NCBI GenBank assembly: GCA_025351615.1
Contig: JANXVP010000513.1
Span: forward strand, 1 to 8,990
Length of the DNA stretch: 8,990 nt
Origin: Ramlibacter sp.
Lineage (GTDB): Bacteria; Pseudomonadota; Gammaproteobacteria; Burkholderiales; Burkholderiaceae_C
Direction of reading: 5' to 3'
Shown: positions 1-7,446 of the stretch, piece by piece
How the letters are laid out: each line of letters opens with the position of its first letter
Position numbering within the stretch: position 1 is the stretch's first letter
Program-made: the position numbers and the translations under genes
Notes under the pieces: generated by a model
What the model saw: only the letters and a program-made list of their open reading frames with translations
Databases searched by the model: none
What the model was told of the DNA's origin: nothing

Positions 1-200
1 CGCAAGGAGTGCCGCGGCGCCCACACCGTCAGCGAATACGAGCGGCCGGCCGACGATCCGGTGTCGCCGCTGGGCCGCGACGACGCCAACTGGTTGAAGC
101 ATTCGCTCTGTACAGCCAGGGTAGCCGGATGTCGTACAAGCCGGTCAACCTGAAACCGCTGACGGTCGAATCGGTGCCTCCCAAAGTCAGGACCTTTTAA
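1..200 (+). CDS. sdhA: Succinate dehydrogenase flavoprotein subunit, C-terminal end (5' truncated by window; apparent frameshift)
   Basis: This is the 3' end of the gene for the FAD-binding catalytic subunit of complex II, which oxidises succinate to fumarate. Read from base 1, the frame gives RKECRGAHTVSEYERPADDP and then GRDDANWLKHSL, the usual SdhA C-terminal region with the ExRGAH motif and the DDxNW(L/M)KH segment. Around base 110 the frame breaks: the expected CTC TGG TAC AGC CAG reads CTC TGT ACA GCC. The next frame (111-200) continues with YSQGSRMSYKPVNLKPLTVE and ends in VPPKVRTF at TAA 198-200, a typical SdhA C-terminus. The simplest reading is one missing G in the TGG codon at 109-110. 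Taken literally, translation would stop at TGA 151-153 after about 14 unrelated residues, losing about 30 native ones. Identity is very secure. Whether the frameshift is a real mutation or a sequencing error cannot be told from here, but an error is more likely because the sequence after the break is intact. Confidence 0.9.
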   Translation, partial: QGVPRRPHRQRIRAAGRRSGVAAGPRRRQLVEAFALYSQGSRMSYKPVNLKPLTVESVPPKVRTF

Positions 201-241
201 ACAACATTGCGGGCCAGACCGCCAGCTCTATCCTCAACACC

Positions 242-943
242 ATGAACAGAACTTTTCAGATCTACCGCTACGACCCGGACAAGGACGCCAAGCCCTACAT
301 GCAGACCATCGAGATCGAACTCGACGGCCATGAACGCATGCTGCTGGACGCCCTGATGAAGCTCAAGGCGCAAGACCCGACGCTGTCGTTCCGCCGCTCC
401 TGCCGCGAAGGCGTCTGCGGCTCGGATGGCATGAACATCAACGGCAAGAACGGGTTGGCGTGCCTGACCAACATGCTGACGCTCAAGGGAACGATCGTCC
501 TGAAGCCGCTTCCCGGCCTGCCGGTCATCCGCGACCTGATCGTCGACATGACGCAATTTTTCAAGCAGTACAACTCGATCAAGCCGTACCTGATCAACGA
601 GACCATCCCGCCCGCGACCGAGCGACTGCAGTCGCCGGAAGAGCGCGATGAGCTCAACGGCCTATACGAATGCATCCTGTGCGCCAGCTGCTCGACAGCG
701 TGTCCCAGCTTCTGGTGGAACCCGGACAAATTCGTCGGTCCGGCCGGTTTGCTGCAGGCCTACCGCTTCATCGCCGACAGCCGCGACGAAGGAACGGCCG
801 AGCGGCTCGACAATCTGGAGGACCCGTACCGCCTGTTTCGATGCCATACCATCATGAATTGCGTCGATGTCTGCCCCAAGGGGCTGAACCCGGCCATGGC
901 GATTGGCAAAATCAAGGAACTGATGGTGCGACGGGCAATCTAG
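242..943 (+). CDS. sdhB: Succinate dehydrogenase iron-sulfur subunit
   Basis: SdhB passes electrons from the FAD of SdhA through three iron-sulfur clusters to ubiquinone, on the inner face of the cytoplasmic membrane. The 233-residue protein has the normal length and all cluster ligands. The N-terminal ferredoxin-like [2Fe-2S] domain has C54, C59, D62 and C74; an Asp at the third position is also found in E. coli SdhB. The C-terminal domain has C143, C146, C149 with C210 for [4Fe-4S], and C153, C200, C206 for [3Fe-4S]. SFWWNP (155-160) and H201 correspond to residues near the quinone site in characterised enzymes. The ATG at 242 is the only standard in-frame start in the short gap after sdhA (41 bases), and no clear Shine-Dalgarno precedes it, so coupling to sdhA translation is possible. 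The stop TAG (941-943) shares its last base with the sdhE start. Confidence 0.98.
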   Translation: MNRTFQIYRYDPDKDAKPYMQTIEIELDGHERMLLDALMKLKAQDPTLSFRRSCREGVCGSDGMNINGKNGLACLTNMLTLKGTIVLKPLPGLPVIRDLIVDMTQFFKQYNSIKPYLINETIPPATERLQSPEERDELNGLYECILCASCSTACPSFWWNPDKFVGPAGLLQAYRFIADSRDEGTAERLDNLEDPYRLFRCHTIMNCVDVCPKGLNPAMAIGKIKELMVRRAI

Positions 944-1263
944 TGGAAACCGACCTCGACCAGCGCATTGACGACCGGGCCCTGTCCAAGCTGAAGTGGC
1001 GCTGCCGCCGCGGGCTGCTCGAAAATGACCTGCTGATCGAGAAGTTCTTCGCCCGCTACGAAGCCGGGCTCACGGTGCGGCAGGCCGATGCGCTGAACGC
1101 GTTGATGGACCTGGCGGACAACGACCTGCTCGACCTGCTCCTTCGCCGCACGGAGCCGGCAGGCGACCTGAACCGCGGCGACGTGAGAGAAGTGCTGGAA
1201 ATGCTGCAAGTCAAGTTGAATGTGCCTGGGAACAGACCTTCAGTTCCGTCCCAAACCGATTAA
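943..1263 (+). CDS. sdhE: FAD assembly factor SdhE (succinate dehydrogenase assembly factor 2 family)
   Basis: SdhE-family proteins promote covalent attachment of FAD to SdhA. The reading frame opens with GTG at 943-945, overlapping the sdhB stop by one base (TAGTG), a classic translational-coupling arrangement, and ends with TAA at 1261-1263, giving 106 residues. The start of the protein (ETDLDQRIDDRALSKLKWRC) is followed by RGLLEND at residues 23-29, the diagnostic RGxxE motif of the family (E. coli has RGMRELD). The middle is acidic and leucine-rich and predicted to be helical, as in the known five-helix fold. The roughly 20-residue polar tail after residue 87 goes beyond the E. coli length (88 residues). 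An upstream frame-compatible extension into sdhB exists, but the GTG fits the family's N-terminus and the coupling. Position directly after sdhB supports the call. Confidence 0.93.
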   Translation: METDLDQRIDDRALSKLKWRCRRGLLENDLLIEKFFARYEAGLTVRQADALNALMDLADNDLLDLLLRRTEPAGDLNRGDVREVLEMLQVKLNVPGNRPSVPSQTD

Positions 1264-1272
1264 AGGATCGTT

Positions 1273-2583
1273 ATGAAACTCGCCGACAACAAAGCCACCC
1301 TGTCGTTCAGCAACGGCAGTCCCAACGTCGAATTGCCGGTCTATCACGGCAGCGTCGGACCGGATGTGATCGACATCCGCAAGTTGTACGCGCAGACCGG
1401 CATGTTCACCTACGATCCCGGCTTCATGTCGACGGCAGCGTGCCAGTCCGCGATCACCTACATCGACGGCGACAAGGGCGAGCTGCTGTACCGCGGCTAT
1501 CCGATCGAGCAGCTGGCGACCCAGTGCGACTTCATGGAAACCTGCCACCTGCTGCTGTATGGCGAGCTGCCAGACGCAGCGGGCAAGCAGAAGTTCACCC
1601 GTACCGTGACGATGCACACCATGGTGAACGAGCAGATGCAGTTCTTCCTGCGTGGTTTCCGCCGGGATGCGCACCCGATGGCGATCATGACGGGCCTGGT
1701 CGGCGCTCTGTCGGCCTTCTATCACGACAGCACCGACATCAACAATCCCGAACACCGTGAGATCTCGGCGATCCGCCTGATCGCCAAAATGCCGACGCTG
1801 GTTGCGATGGCCTACAAGTACAACGCGGGGCAGCCGTACATCTACCCCAAGAACGACCTCTCGTACGCGGGCAACTTCCTGCACATGATGTTCGCGACGC
1901 CTTGCGAAGAGTACGTGGTCAACCCGGTGCTGGAGCGCGCGCTGGACCGCATCTTCATCCTGCACGCCGACCACGAGCAAAACGCCTCCACTTCCACCGT
2001 ACGCCTGTGCGGCAGCTCCGGAACCAATCCATTCGCCGCCATCGCAGCGGGCGTGGCCTGCCTCTGGGGTCCGGCGCATGGCGGCGCCAACGAAGCGGCC
2101 TTGAACATGCTGCACGACATCCAGCGGCAAGGCGGGGTCGACAAGATCGGCGAATTCATCAAGCAGGTGAAGGACAAGAACTCCGGCATCAAGCTGATGG
2201 GTTTCGGCCACCGGGTCTACAAGAACTACGACCCTCGCGCCAAGCTGATGCAGGAAACCTGCAAGGAGGTGCTCGCGGAACTGGGGCTGGGAAGCGATCC
2301 GCTGTTCAAGCTGGCCATGGCGCTGGAGAAGATCGCCCTGGAAGACGAATACTTCGTCTCGCGCAAGCTCTATCCGAACGTGGACTTCTACTCCGGCATC
2401 GTGCAACGCGCCATCGGCATCCCGGTCGGCCTGTTCACGGCGGTCTTCGCAGCGGCGCGCACCGTTGGCTGGATCGCCCAGCTCAACGAAATGATCGGCG
2501 ACCCCGAATACAAGATCGGCCGTCCGCGCCAGCTGTATACCGGCGCCACCCGCCGCGACGTGACGGCGCTCGCCCAGCGTTGA
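1273..2583 (+). CDS. gltA: Citrate synthase, type II (hexameric, NADH-regulated type)
   Basis: This enzyme condenses acetyl-CoA with oxaloacetate to give citrate, the entry step of the TCA cycle. The 436-residue protein has all catalytic features. LHADHEQN is followed by [11 protein letters not shown] with catalytic H269, then [14 protein letters not shown] with H313, and PNVDFYSG with the catalytic D371. It ends in RPRQLYTG...RDVTALAQR, the usual C-terminus of proteobacterial GltA. The N-terminal segment ([20 protein letters not shown]) is the beta-strand domain typical of the Gram-negative hexameric type, which is generally inhibited by NADH; regulation here is inferred from the family. The ATG at 1273 has AAAGGA at 1263-1268 upstream, overlapping the sdhE stop. 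The nine-base gap to sdhE argues that gltA is transcribed with the sdh genes. It is a housekeeping citrate synthase and not obviously a 2-methylcitrate synthase, given this operon context and N-terminus. Confidence 0.98.
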   Translation: MKLADNKATLSFSNGSPNVELPVYHGSVGPDVIDIRKLYAQTGMFTYDPGFMSTAACQSAITYIDGDKGELLYRGYPIEQLATQCDFMETCHLLLYGELPDAAGKQKFTRTVTMHTMVNEQMQFFLRGFRRDAHPMAIMTGLVGALSAFYHDSTDINNPEHREISAIRLIAKMPTLVAMAYKYNAGQPYIYPKNDLSYAGNFLHMMFATPCEEYVVNPVLERALDRIFILHADHEQNASTSTVRLCGSSGTNPFAAIAAGVACLWGPAHGGANEAALNMLHDIQRQGGVDKIGEFIKQVKDKNSGIKLMGFGHRVYKNYDPRAKLMQETCKEVLAELGLGSDPLFKLAMALEKIALEDEYFVSRKLYPNVDFYSGIVQRAIGIPVGLFTAVFAAARTVGWIAQLNEMIGDPEYKIGRPRQLYTGATRRDVTALAQR

Positions 2584-2626
2584 AAGGTTCAGTGTCCAGG
2601 CCTGCTGGTGGACCAGTTGAAAGCGC

Positions 2627-2632
2627 AAAGGA
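2627..2632 (+). promoter_or_regulatory. Ribosome binding site deciding the leuC start
   Basis: AAAGGA lies eight bases before the ATG at 2641. A longer in-frame reading from GTG at 2608 has no comparable site and would add 11 residues that do not resemble LeuC. This site and the [14 protein letters not shown]-terminus fix the start at 2641. Confidence 0.75.
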
Positions 2633-2640
2633 ACAGCACC

Positions 2641-4062
2641 ATGGCACGAACCCTCTACGACAAGATCTGGGATGAGCACGTCGTCCAATCCGAGGAGGAC
2701 GGCACATCCATCCTCTACATCGACCGCCACCTGGTCCATGAAGTGACCAGCCCGCAGGCTTTCGAAGGGCTGCGCGAAAGCGGGCGCAAGGTCTGGCGAG
2801 TCAGCTCGATCGTGGCAACCGCCGACCACAACACGCCCACCACCGGCTGGGAACGTGGCTACGACGGCATCACCGACCCGATCAGCAGGGAGCAGGTCAC
2901 CACGCTGGACAAGAACGTGGCGGAGTTCGGCGCCGCCGCCTACTTCCCGTTCCTGTCCAAGCGGCAGGGCATCGTCCACGTCATCGGCCCCGAGCAGGGG
3001 GCGACCCTGCCAGGCATGACCGTGGTCTGCGGCGACTCCCACACCTCGACCCACGGCGCCTTCGGAGCCTTGGCGCATGGCATCGGCACCAGCGAAGTCG
3101 AGCACGTCATGGCGACGCAGACCCTGCTGGCCAAAAAGGCGAAGAACCTCCTGATCCAGGTCGACGGCCAGGTCGCGCCGGGCGTCACGGCCAAGGACAT
3201 CGTGCTCTCCATCATCGGCAAGATCGGCACCGCGGGCGGCACCGGCTCCACGATCGAGTTTGCCGGCTCCGCGATCCGCGCGTTGTCGATGGAAGGCCGG
3301 ATGACCGTCTGCAACATGGCGATCGAGGCAGGCGCCCGCGCCGGGCTGGTGGCGGTCGACGAAAAAACCATTGCCTACGTCAAGGGCCGGCCGCTCGCGC
3401 CAACCGGCGTGGAATGGGACCAGGCGGTCGCTTACTGGAAGACCCTGCGGTCGGATCCGGACGCTAAATTCGATGCCGTTGTCGAGCTCGACGCCAGCCG
3501 GATCGTTCCGCAAGTCACCTGGGGCACTTCGCCCGAGATGGTGCTGGGCATCGACGCCCGCGTGCCCGACCCCGACAAGGAAAAGGACGCCAGCAAGCGC
3601 GACGCCATCGAGCGTGCGCTCAACTACATGGGCCTGAAACCGGGCAAGGCGCTGGACGATCTTTTCATCGACAAGGTGTTCATCGGCTCTTGCACCAACA
3701 GCCGGATCGAAGACATGCGGGAGGCGGCAGCCATGGTGAAAAAGCTGGGCCAGAAGGTCGCCAGGAGCGTCAAGCTTGCGATGGTGGTCCCTGGCTCCGG
3801 GCTGGTGAAGGACCAGGCCGAACGCGAGGGCCTGCACGAGATCTTCAAAGCGGCCGGTTTCGAGTGGCGAGAGCCCGGTTGCTCGATGTGCTTGGCAATG
3901 AACGCCGACCGGCTGGAACCGGGTGAGCGCTGCGCCTCGACCAGCAACCGCAACTTCGAAGGCCGGCAAGGCGCCGGCGGCCGCACCCACCTGGTGAGCC
4001 CGGCGATGGCCGCTGCGGCCGCGGTCCATGGTCACTTCGTCGACATCCGTCAATTCGCCTGA
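2641..4062 (+). CDS. leuC: 3-isopropylmalate dehydratase large subunit
   Basis: LeuC pairs with LeuD to form isopropylmalate isomerase, which converts 2-isopropylmalate to 3-isopropylmalate in leucine synthesis. The 473-residue protein starts [15 protein letters not shown] and shows the aconitase-superfamily motifs [20 protein letters not shown] and [10 protein letters not shown]. The three cysteines for the labile [4Fe-4S] cluster are C351 ([12 protein letters not shown]) and C414/C417 ([10 protein letters not shown]). The length is close to E. coli LeuC (466). Fifty-seven bases separate it from gltA, with no obvious promoter or terminator between them, so read-through from gltA is possible. 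A long open frame on the opposite strand across gltA and leuC is an effect of GC-rich codon bias and not a gene. A homoaconitase or other paralogue is unlikely given leuD and leuB downstream. Confidence 0.98.
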   Translation: MARTLYDKIWDEHVVQSEEDGTSILYIDRHLVHEVTSPQAFEGLRESGRKVWRVSSIVATADHNTPTTGWERGYDGITDPISREQVTTLDKNVAEFGAAAYFPFLSKRQGIVHVIGPEQGATLPGMTVVCGDSHTSTHGAFGALAHGIGTSEVEHVMATQTLLAKKAKNLLIQVDGQVAPGVTAKDIVLSIIGKIGTAGGTGSTIEFAGSAIRALSMEGRMTVCNMAIEAGARAGLVAVDEKTIAYVKGRPLAPTGVEWDQAVAYWKTLRSDPDAKFDAVVELDASRIVPQVTWGTSPEMVLGIDARVPDPDKEKDASKRDAIERALNYMGLKPGKALDDLFIDKVFIGSCTNSRIEDMREAAAMVKKLGQKVARSVKLAMVVPGSGLVKDQAEREGLHEIFKAAGFEWREPGCSMCLAMNADRLEPGERCASTSNRNFEGRQGAGGRTHLVSPAMAAAAAVHGHFVDIRQFA

Positions 4063-4067
4063 GGAGG
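4061..4067 (+). promoter_or_regulatory. Strong Shine-Dalgarno for the entericidin-like gene
   Basis: GAGGAGG overlaps the leuC stop (TGAGGAGG from 4060) and lies six bases before the ATG at 4074. It is the best ribosome binding site in the window. It suggests the small lipoprotein is translated efficiently, perhaps by ribosomes re-initiating after leuC. Confidence 0.75.
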
Positions 4068-4073
4068 CACTTC

Positions 4074-4205
4074 ATGAAAACCATCGCCACTGTGCTCGCC
4101 CTGTCCTTTGCTTTCGCGCTCGCGGGATGCAACACCGTTCGCGGGGCCGGCCAGGACATCCAGAAAGCGGGCTCCGTGATTGAAGACGCAACGAAGAAAA
4201 AATAA
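4074..4205 (+). CDS. Entericidin A/B-like small lipoprotein
   Basis: This 43-residue reading frame lies between leuC (11 bases upstream) and leuD (29 bases downstream). It begins [19 protein letters not shown]: a lysine, a hydrophobic core, and a lipobox ALAGC with the cysteine at residue 19. That predicts cleavage by signal peptidase II and lipid anchoring in the envelope. The mature part, [20 protein letters not shown], then a lysine-rich end, matches the CNTxxGxGxDIxxxGxxIxxA pattern of the entericidin EcnA/EcnB family. In E. coli, EcnB is a toxic lipoprotein and EcnA its partner. Here there is only one copy, and any antidote/toxin function is unproven. I recall small entericidin genes at this place in other Burkholderiales, but cannot confirm it here. 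The strong ribosome binding site and intact lipobox support a real gene. Confidence 0.9.
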   Translation: MKTIATVLALSFAFALAGCNTVRGAGQDIQKAGSVIEDATKKK

Positions 4206-4234
4206 GCGCCCCTGACCAACCGATCAAGGATTCC

Positions 4235-4906
4235 ATGCAGAACTTCACCGTGCACAAGGGCCTGGTGGCTCCGATGGACCGGGAGAACGTCGACACCGAC
4301 GCGATCATTCCCAAGCAATTTCTCAAATCGATCCGCAAGACCGGTTTCGGGCCCAACCTGTTCGACGCGTGGCGCTATCTCGATCCGGGTGAGCCCGGGC
4401 AGGACCCGGCGAGCCGCAAGCCCAATCCGGATTTCGTGCTGAACCAGTCGCGGTATCTCCCAGGTCCCTCCGGTCGTCCGGGCGCATCGATCCTGCTGGC
4501 CCGCAAGAACTTCGGCTGCGGCTCGTCGCGCGAACATGCGCCCTGGGCGCTGGACCAGTACGGGTTCCGCAGCGTCATCGCGCCGAGCTTTGCGGACATC
4601 TTCTTCAACAACTGCTTCAAGAACGGCCTGTTGCCGATCGTGCTGCCGGAAGCGAAAGTTGCCCAGCTGTTCGATGAGGTGCTTGCATTCCCCGGCTACC
4701 AGCTCACCATCGACCTGGACCGCCAGGTGATCGTCAAGGCCCAGGGTGAGGAGATTCCGTTCGAGGTGGAGCCGTTTCGCAAGTACTGCCTGCTCAATGG
4801 CTTCGACGACATCAGCCTCACCTTGCTGAAGAAAGACAAGATCAAGGCCTTCGAAGCCCAGCGTCTGGCCGAAAAGCCGTGGCTGGCCCACACGCTCGTT
4901 CGTTGA
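4235..4906 (+). CDS. leuD: 3-isopropylmalate dehydratase small subunit
   Basis: LeuD is the swivelling-domain subunit that, with LeuC, isomerises isopropylmalate. The 223-residue protein has the family motifs [15 protein letters not shown] (residues 17-31) and [15 protein letters not shown] (C95 in the GCGSSREHA loop), then [18 protein letters not shown]. It is about 20 residues longer than E. coli LeuD (201). The extra length is mostly a proline-rich loop near residues 48-78 ([17 protein letters not shown] and following), before the GCGSSR motif; this looks like the longer form common in betaproteobacteria. AAGGA about five bases upstream supports the ATG at 4235. The gene lies 29 bases after the entericidin-like gene and 22 before leuB, consistent with one transcript. 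Confidence 0.97.
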   Translation: MQNFTVHKGLVAPMDRENVDTDAIIPKQFLKSIRKTGFGPNLFDAWRYLDPGEPGQDPASRKPNPDFVLNQSRYLPGPSGRPGASILLARKNFGCGSSREHAPWALDQYGFRSVIAPSFADIFFNNCFKNGLLPIVLPEAKVAQLFDEVLAFPGYQLTIDLDRQVIVKAQGEEIPFEVEPFRKYCLLNGFDDISLTLLKKDKIKAFEAQRLAEKPWLAHTLVR

Positions 4907-4928
4907 ACCCTGGCGAAGAAAAAACCCC

Positions 4929-6016
<1,088 letters not shown>

Positions 6017-6017
<1 letters not shown>

Positions 6018-6053
6018 TCGGCTCCGGTTCGTCGCGCGCCCGCCCCAGCCGAC
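6017..6053 (+). repeat. Inverted repeat in the leuB-asd spacer (possible attenuating hairpin)
   Basis: GTCGGCT (6017-6023), beginning at the last base of the leuB stop codon, is the perfect reverse complement of AGCCGAC (6047-6053), with a 23-base GC-rich loop. An overlapping alternative pairs CCGCCC (6040-6045) with GGGCGG (6059-6064). No T-run follows, so it is not a standard intrinsic terminator. It may only reduce read-through or stabilise the transcript end, and chance pairing in GC-rich DNA is possible. Confidence 0.35.
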
Positions 6054-6095
6054 GGCCCGGGCGGAAAAGTCCAGCAACTTAAAAGGCGACGTGCG

Positions 6096-7271
6096 ATGAA
6101 ACTTTCCAATGGACAACAGCCGGTGGTCGCCCTGGTGGGCTGGCGCGGCATGGTCGGTTCGGTCCTGATGGACCGGATGCAGGCCGAAGGCGACTTCGGC
6201 CTGATCGAGCCGCTGTTCTTTTCCACTTCCAACGCGGGCGGCAAGGCTCCGCCCCAGGCGAAGAACGAAAGCACCTTGCGCGATGCATTCGACATCGGGC
6301 AGCTCGGCAAGTGCGACATCGTCATTACCGCCCAAGGCGGCGATTACACGTCCGAAGTCTTTCCGAAGTTGCGTGCCGCCGGCTGGGGCGGCCACTGGAT
6401 CGATGCCGCATCCACGCTTCGCATGCAGGACGACGCGGTGATCGTCCTGGACCCGGTCAATCTGTCCGTCATCCGCAAAGCACTGGCCAGGGGCGGGAAG
6501 AACTGGATCGGCGGCAACTGCACCGTCAGCTGCATGCTGATGGGCGTGGGCGCTCTTTACAAGGCAGGCCTCGTCGAGTGGATGACCAGCATGACCTACC
6601 AGGCTGCCTCGGGTGGTGGCGCCCAGCACATGCGGGAGCTGCTGATGCAGTTCGGCACGCTGCACAGCGAGGTCAAGGCACTGCTGGAGGACCCGAAGTC
6701 TGCGATCCTCGAGATTGACAGCAGGCTGCTAGCGCGGCAGCAAGCGCTGGCCGGCGATGACGTCGCGAACTTCGGCGTTCCCCTTGCCGGATCCTTGATC
6801 CCGTGGATCGACAAGGACCTGGGCGAAGGAAAGCAGTCGGGCGATCCCGGCTGGGGCGTCTCCAGGGAAGAATGGAAGGCCGGCGCCGAGACCAACAAGA
6901 TCCTGGGACAGGGCGAGGGATTCGGCACGCCCGCAACACCGGTCGACGGCTTCTGCGTTCGCGTCGGCGCCATGCGGTGCCACAGCCAGGCGCTGACATT
7001 CAAGCTGAGGAAAAATGTCCCGCTGGCCGAGATCGAACAGCTCATCGCCAACGACAACGAGTGGGTCAGGGTCGTGCCGAACACCAGGGAAGCGACCCTC
7101 CGGGACCTGACGCCTGTCGCGGTGACTGGCAAGCTCACCATCCCGGTCGGCCGGATCCGCAAGCTGGCGATGGGTCCGGAGTATCTCGGCGCATTCACCA
7201 TCGGCGACCAGCTGCTGTGGGGCGCGGCGGAGCCCTTGCGCCGGATGCTGCGAATCCTGCTGGAGCAGTGA
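6096..7271 (+). CDS. asd: Aspartate-semialdehyde dehydrogenase
   Basis: Asd reduces aspartyl phosphate to aspartate semialdehyde with NADPH, the branch point to diaminopimelate/lysine, threonine and methionine. The N-terminal Rossmann motif [14 protein letters not shown] (residues 11-24) is followed by FFSTSNAGG, the Gram-negative form. The catalytic cysteine is C142 in [14 protein letters not shown], and the acid-base histidine is H296 in [24 protein letters not shown] sequence (here [16 protein letters not shown]) lies between them. At 391 residues it is slightly longer than E. coli Asd (367), partly through about seven extra N-terminal residues (SNGQQPV). AAGGCGA about eight bases before the ATG supports the start. 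A 78-base spacer with a hairpin separates it from leuB, so it may be co-transcribed with leuCDB or have its own promoter. Confidence 0.98.
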   Translation: MKLSNGQQPVVALVGWRGMVGSVLMDRMQAEGDFGLIEPLFFSTSNAGGKAPPQAKNESTLRDAFDIGQLGKCDIVITAQGGDYTSEVFPKLRAAGWGGHWIDAASTLRMQDDAVIVLDPVNLSVIRKALARGGKNWIGGNCTVSCMLMGVGALYKAGLVEWMTSMTYQAASGGGAQHMRELLMQFGTLHSEVKALLEDPKSAILEIDSRLLARQQALAGDDVANFGVPLAGSLIPWIDKDLGEGKQSGDPGWGVSREEWKAGAETNKILGQGEGFGTPATPVDGFCVRVGAMRCHSQALTFKLRKNVPLAEIEQLIANDNEWVRVVPNTREATLRDLTPVAVTGKLTIPVGRIRKLAMGPEYLGAFTIGDQLLWGAAEPLRRMLRILLEQ

Positions 7272-7327
7272 AATGCAGATCTCCCTGTAGCGTCGTGTTA
7301 CAGCCCGTTGTCACGTCGCCACAGCCT

Positions 7328-7351
7328 CTGCTTGCGTCAGGCACGCAACAG
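7328..7351 (+). terminator. Hairpin downstream of asd (possible terminator lacking a T-run)
   Basis: CTG-C-TTGCGT pairs with ACGCAA-CAG across the five-base loop CAGGC, forming nine base pairs with one bulged C at 7331. It lies 56 bases after the asd stop and upstream of the fimV promoter candidate, the expected place for transcript ends. No run of T follows (CCTCGCTCTGAAG), so termination would need Rho, or the hairpin may simply protect the 3' end. A weaker five-base-pair repeat, CTGTA/TACAG, lies just before it at 7285-7303. Confidence 0.35.
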
Positions 7352-7381
7352 CCTCGCTCTGAAGTTAAAAGATGTCTCAGC

Positions 7382-7410
7382 TTGTCAGTCTAAGACATTG
7401 ATGTTATGGT
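7382..7410 (+). promoter_or_regulatory. Sigma70-type promoter candidate for fimV
   Basis: TTGTCA (7382-7387, five of six consensus bases) and TATGGT (7405-7410, four of six) are separated by the optimal 17 bases. A TG at 7402-7403 gives an extended -10 element. Transcription would start near 7417, about 30 bases before the first fimV ATG. The surrounding sequence (7371-7430) is clearly richer in A/T than the coding regions. An inverted repeat ATGTCT (7372-7377) / AGACAT (7393-7398) brackets the -35 box and could be an operator. Confidence 0.5.
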
Positions 7411-7446
7411 CCTTTTTAGCAAATTCAGCCCGAGGCGAATGTCCGC

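Noticed and set aside
670..1263. Longer 197-codon reading of the sdhE frame starting inside sdhB
   Set aside because: The added segment overlaps sdhB out of frame and has no family resemblance, while GTG 943 gives the usual SdhE N-terminus.
2608..2640. Upstream GTG start extending leuC by 11 residues
   Set aside because: The extra residues do not resemble LeuC and lack a ribosome binding site. The ATG at 2641 has AAAGGA eight bases upstream and the normal N-terminus.
1240..4053. A 937-codon open frame on the - strand across gltA and leuC
   Set aside because: Its translation is low-complexity-like, rich in Arg, His, Gly, Val and Asp, and matches no family. It lies opposite two certain genes. 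Long antisense frames are expected when G/C-ending codons suppress stops on the other strand.
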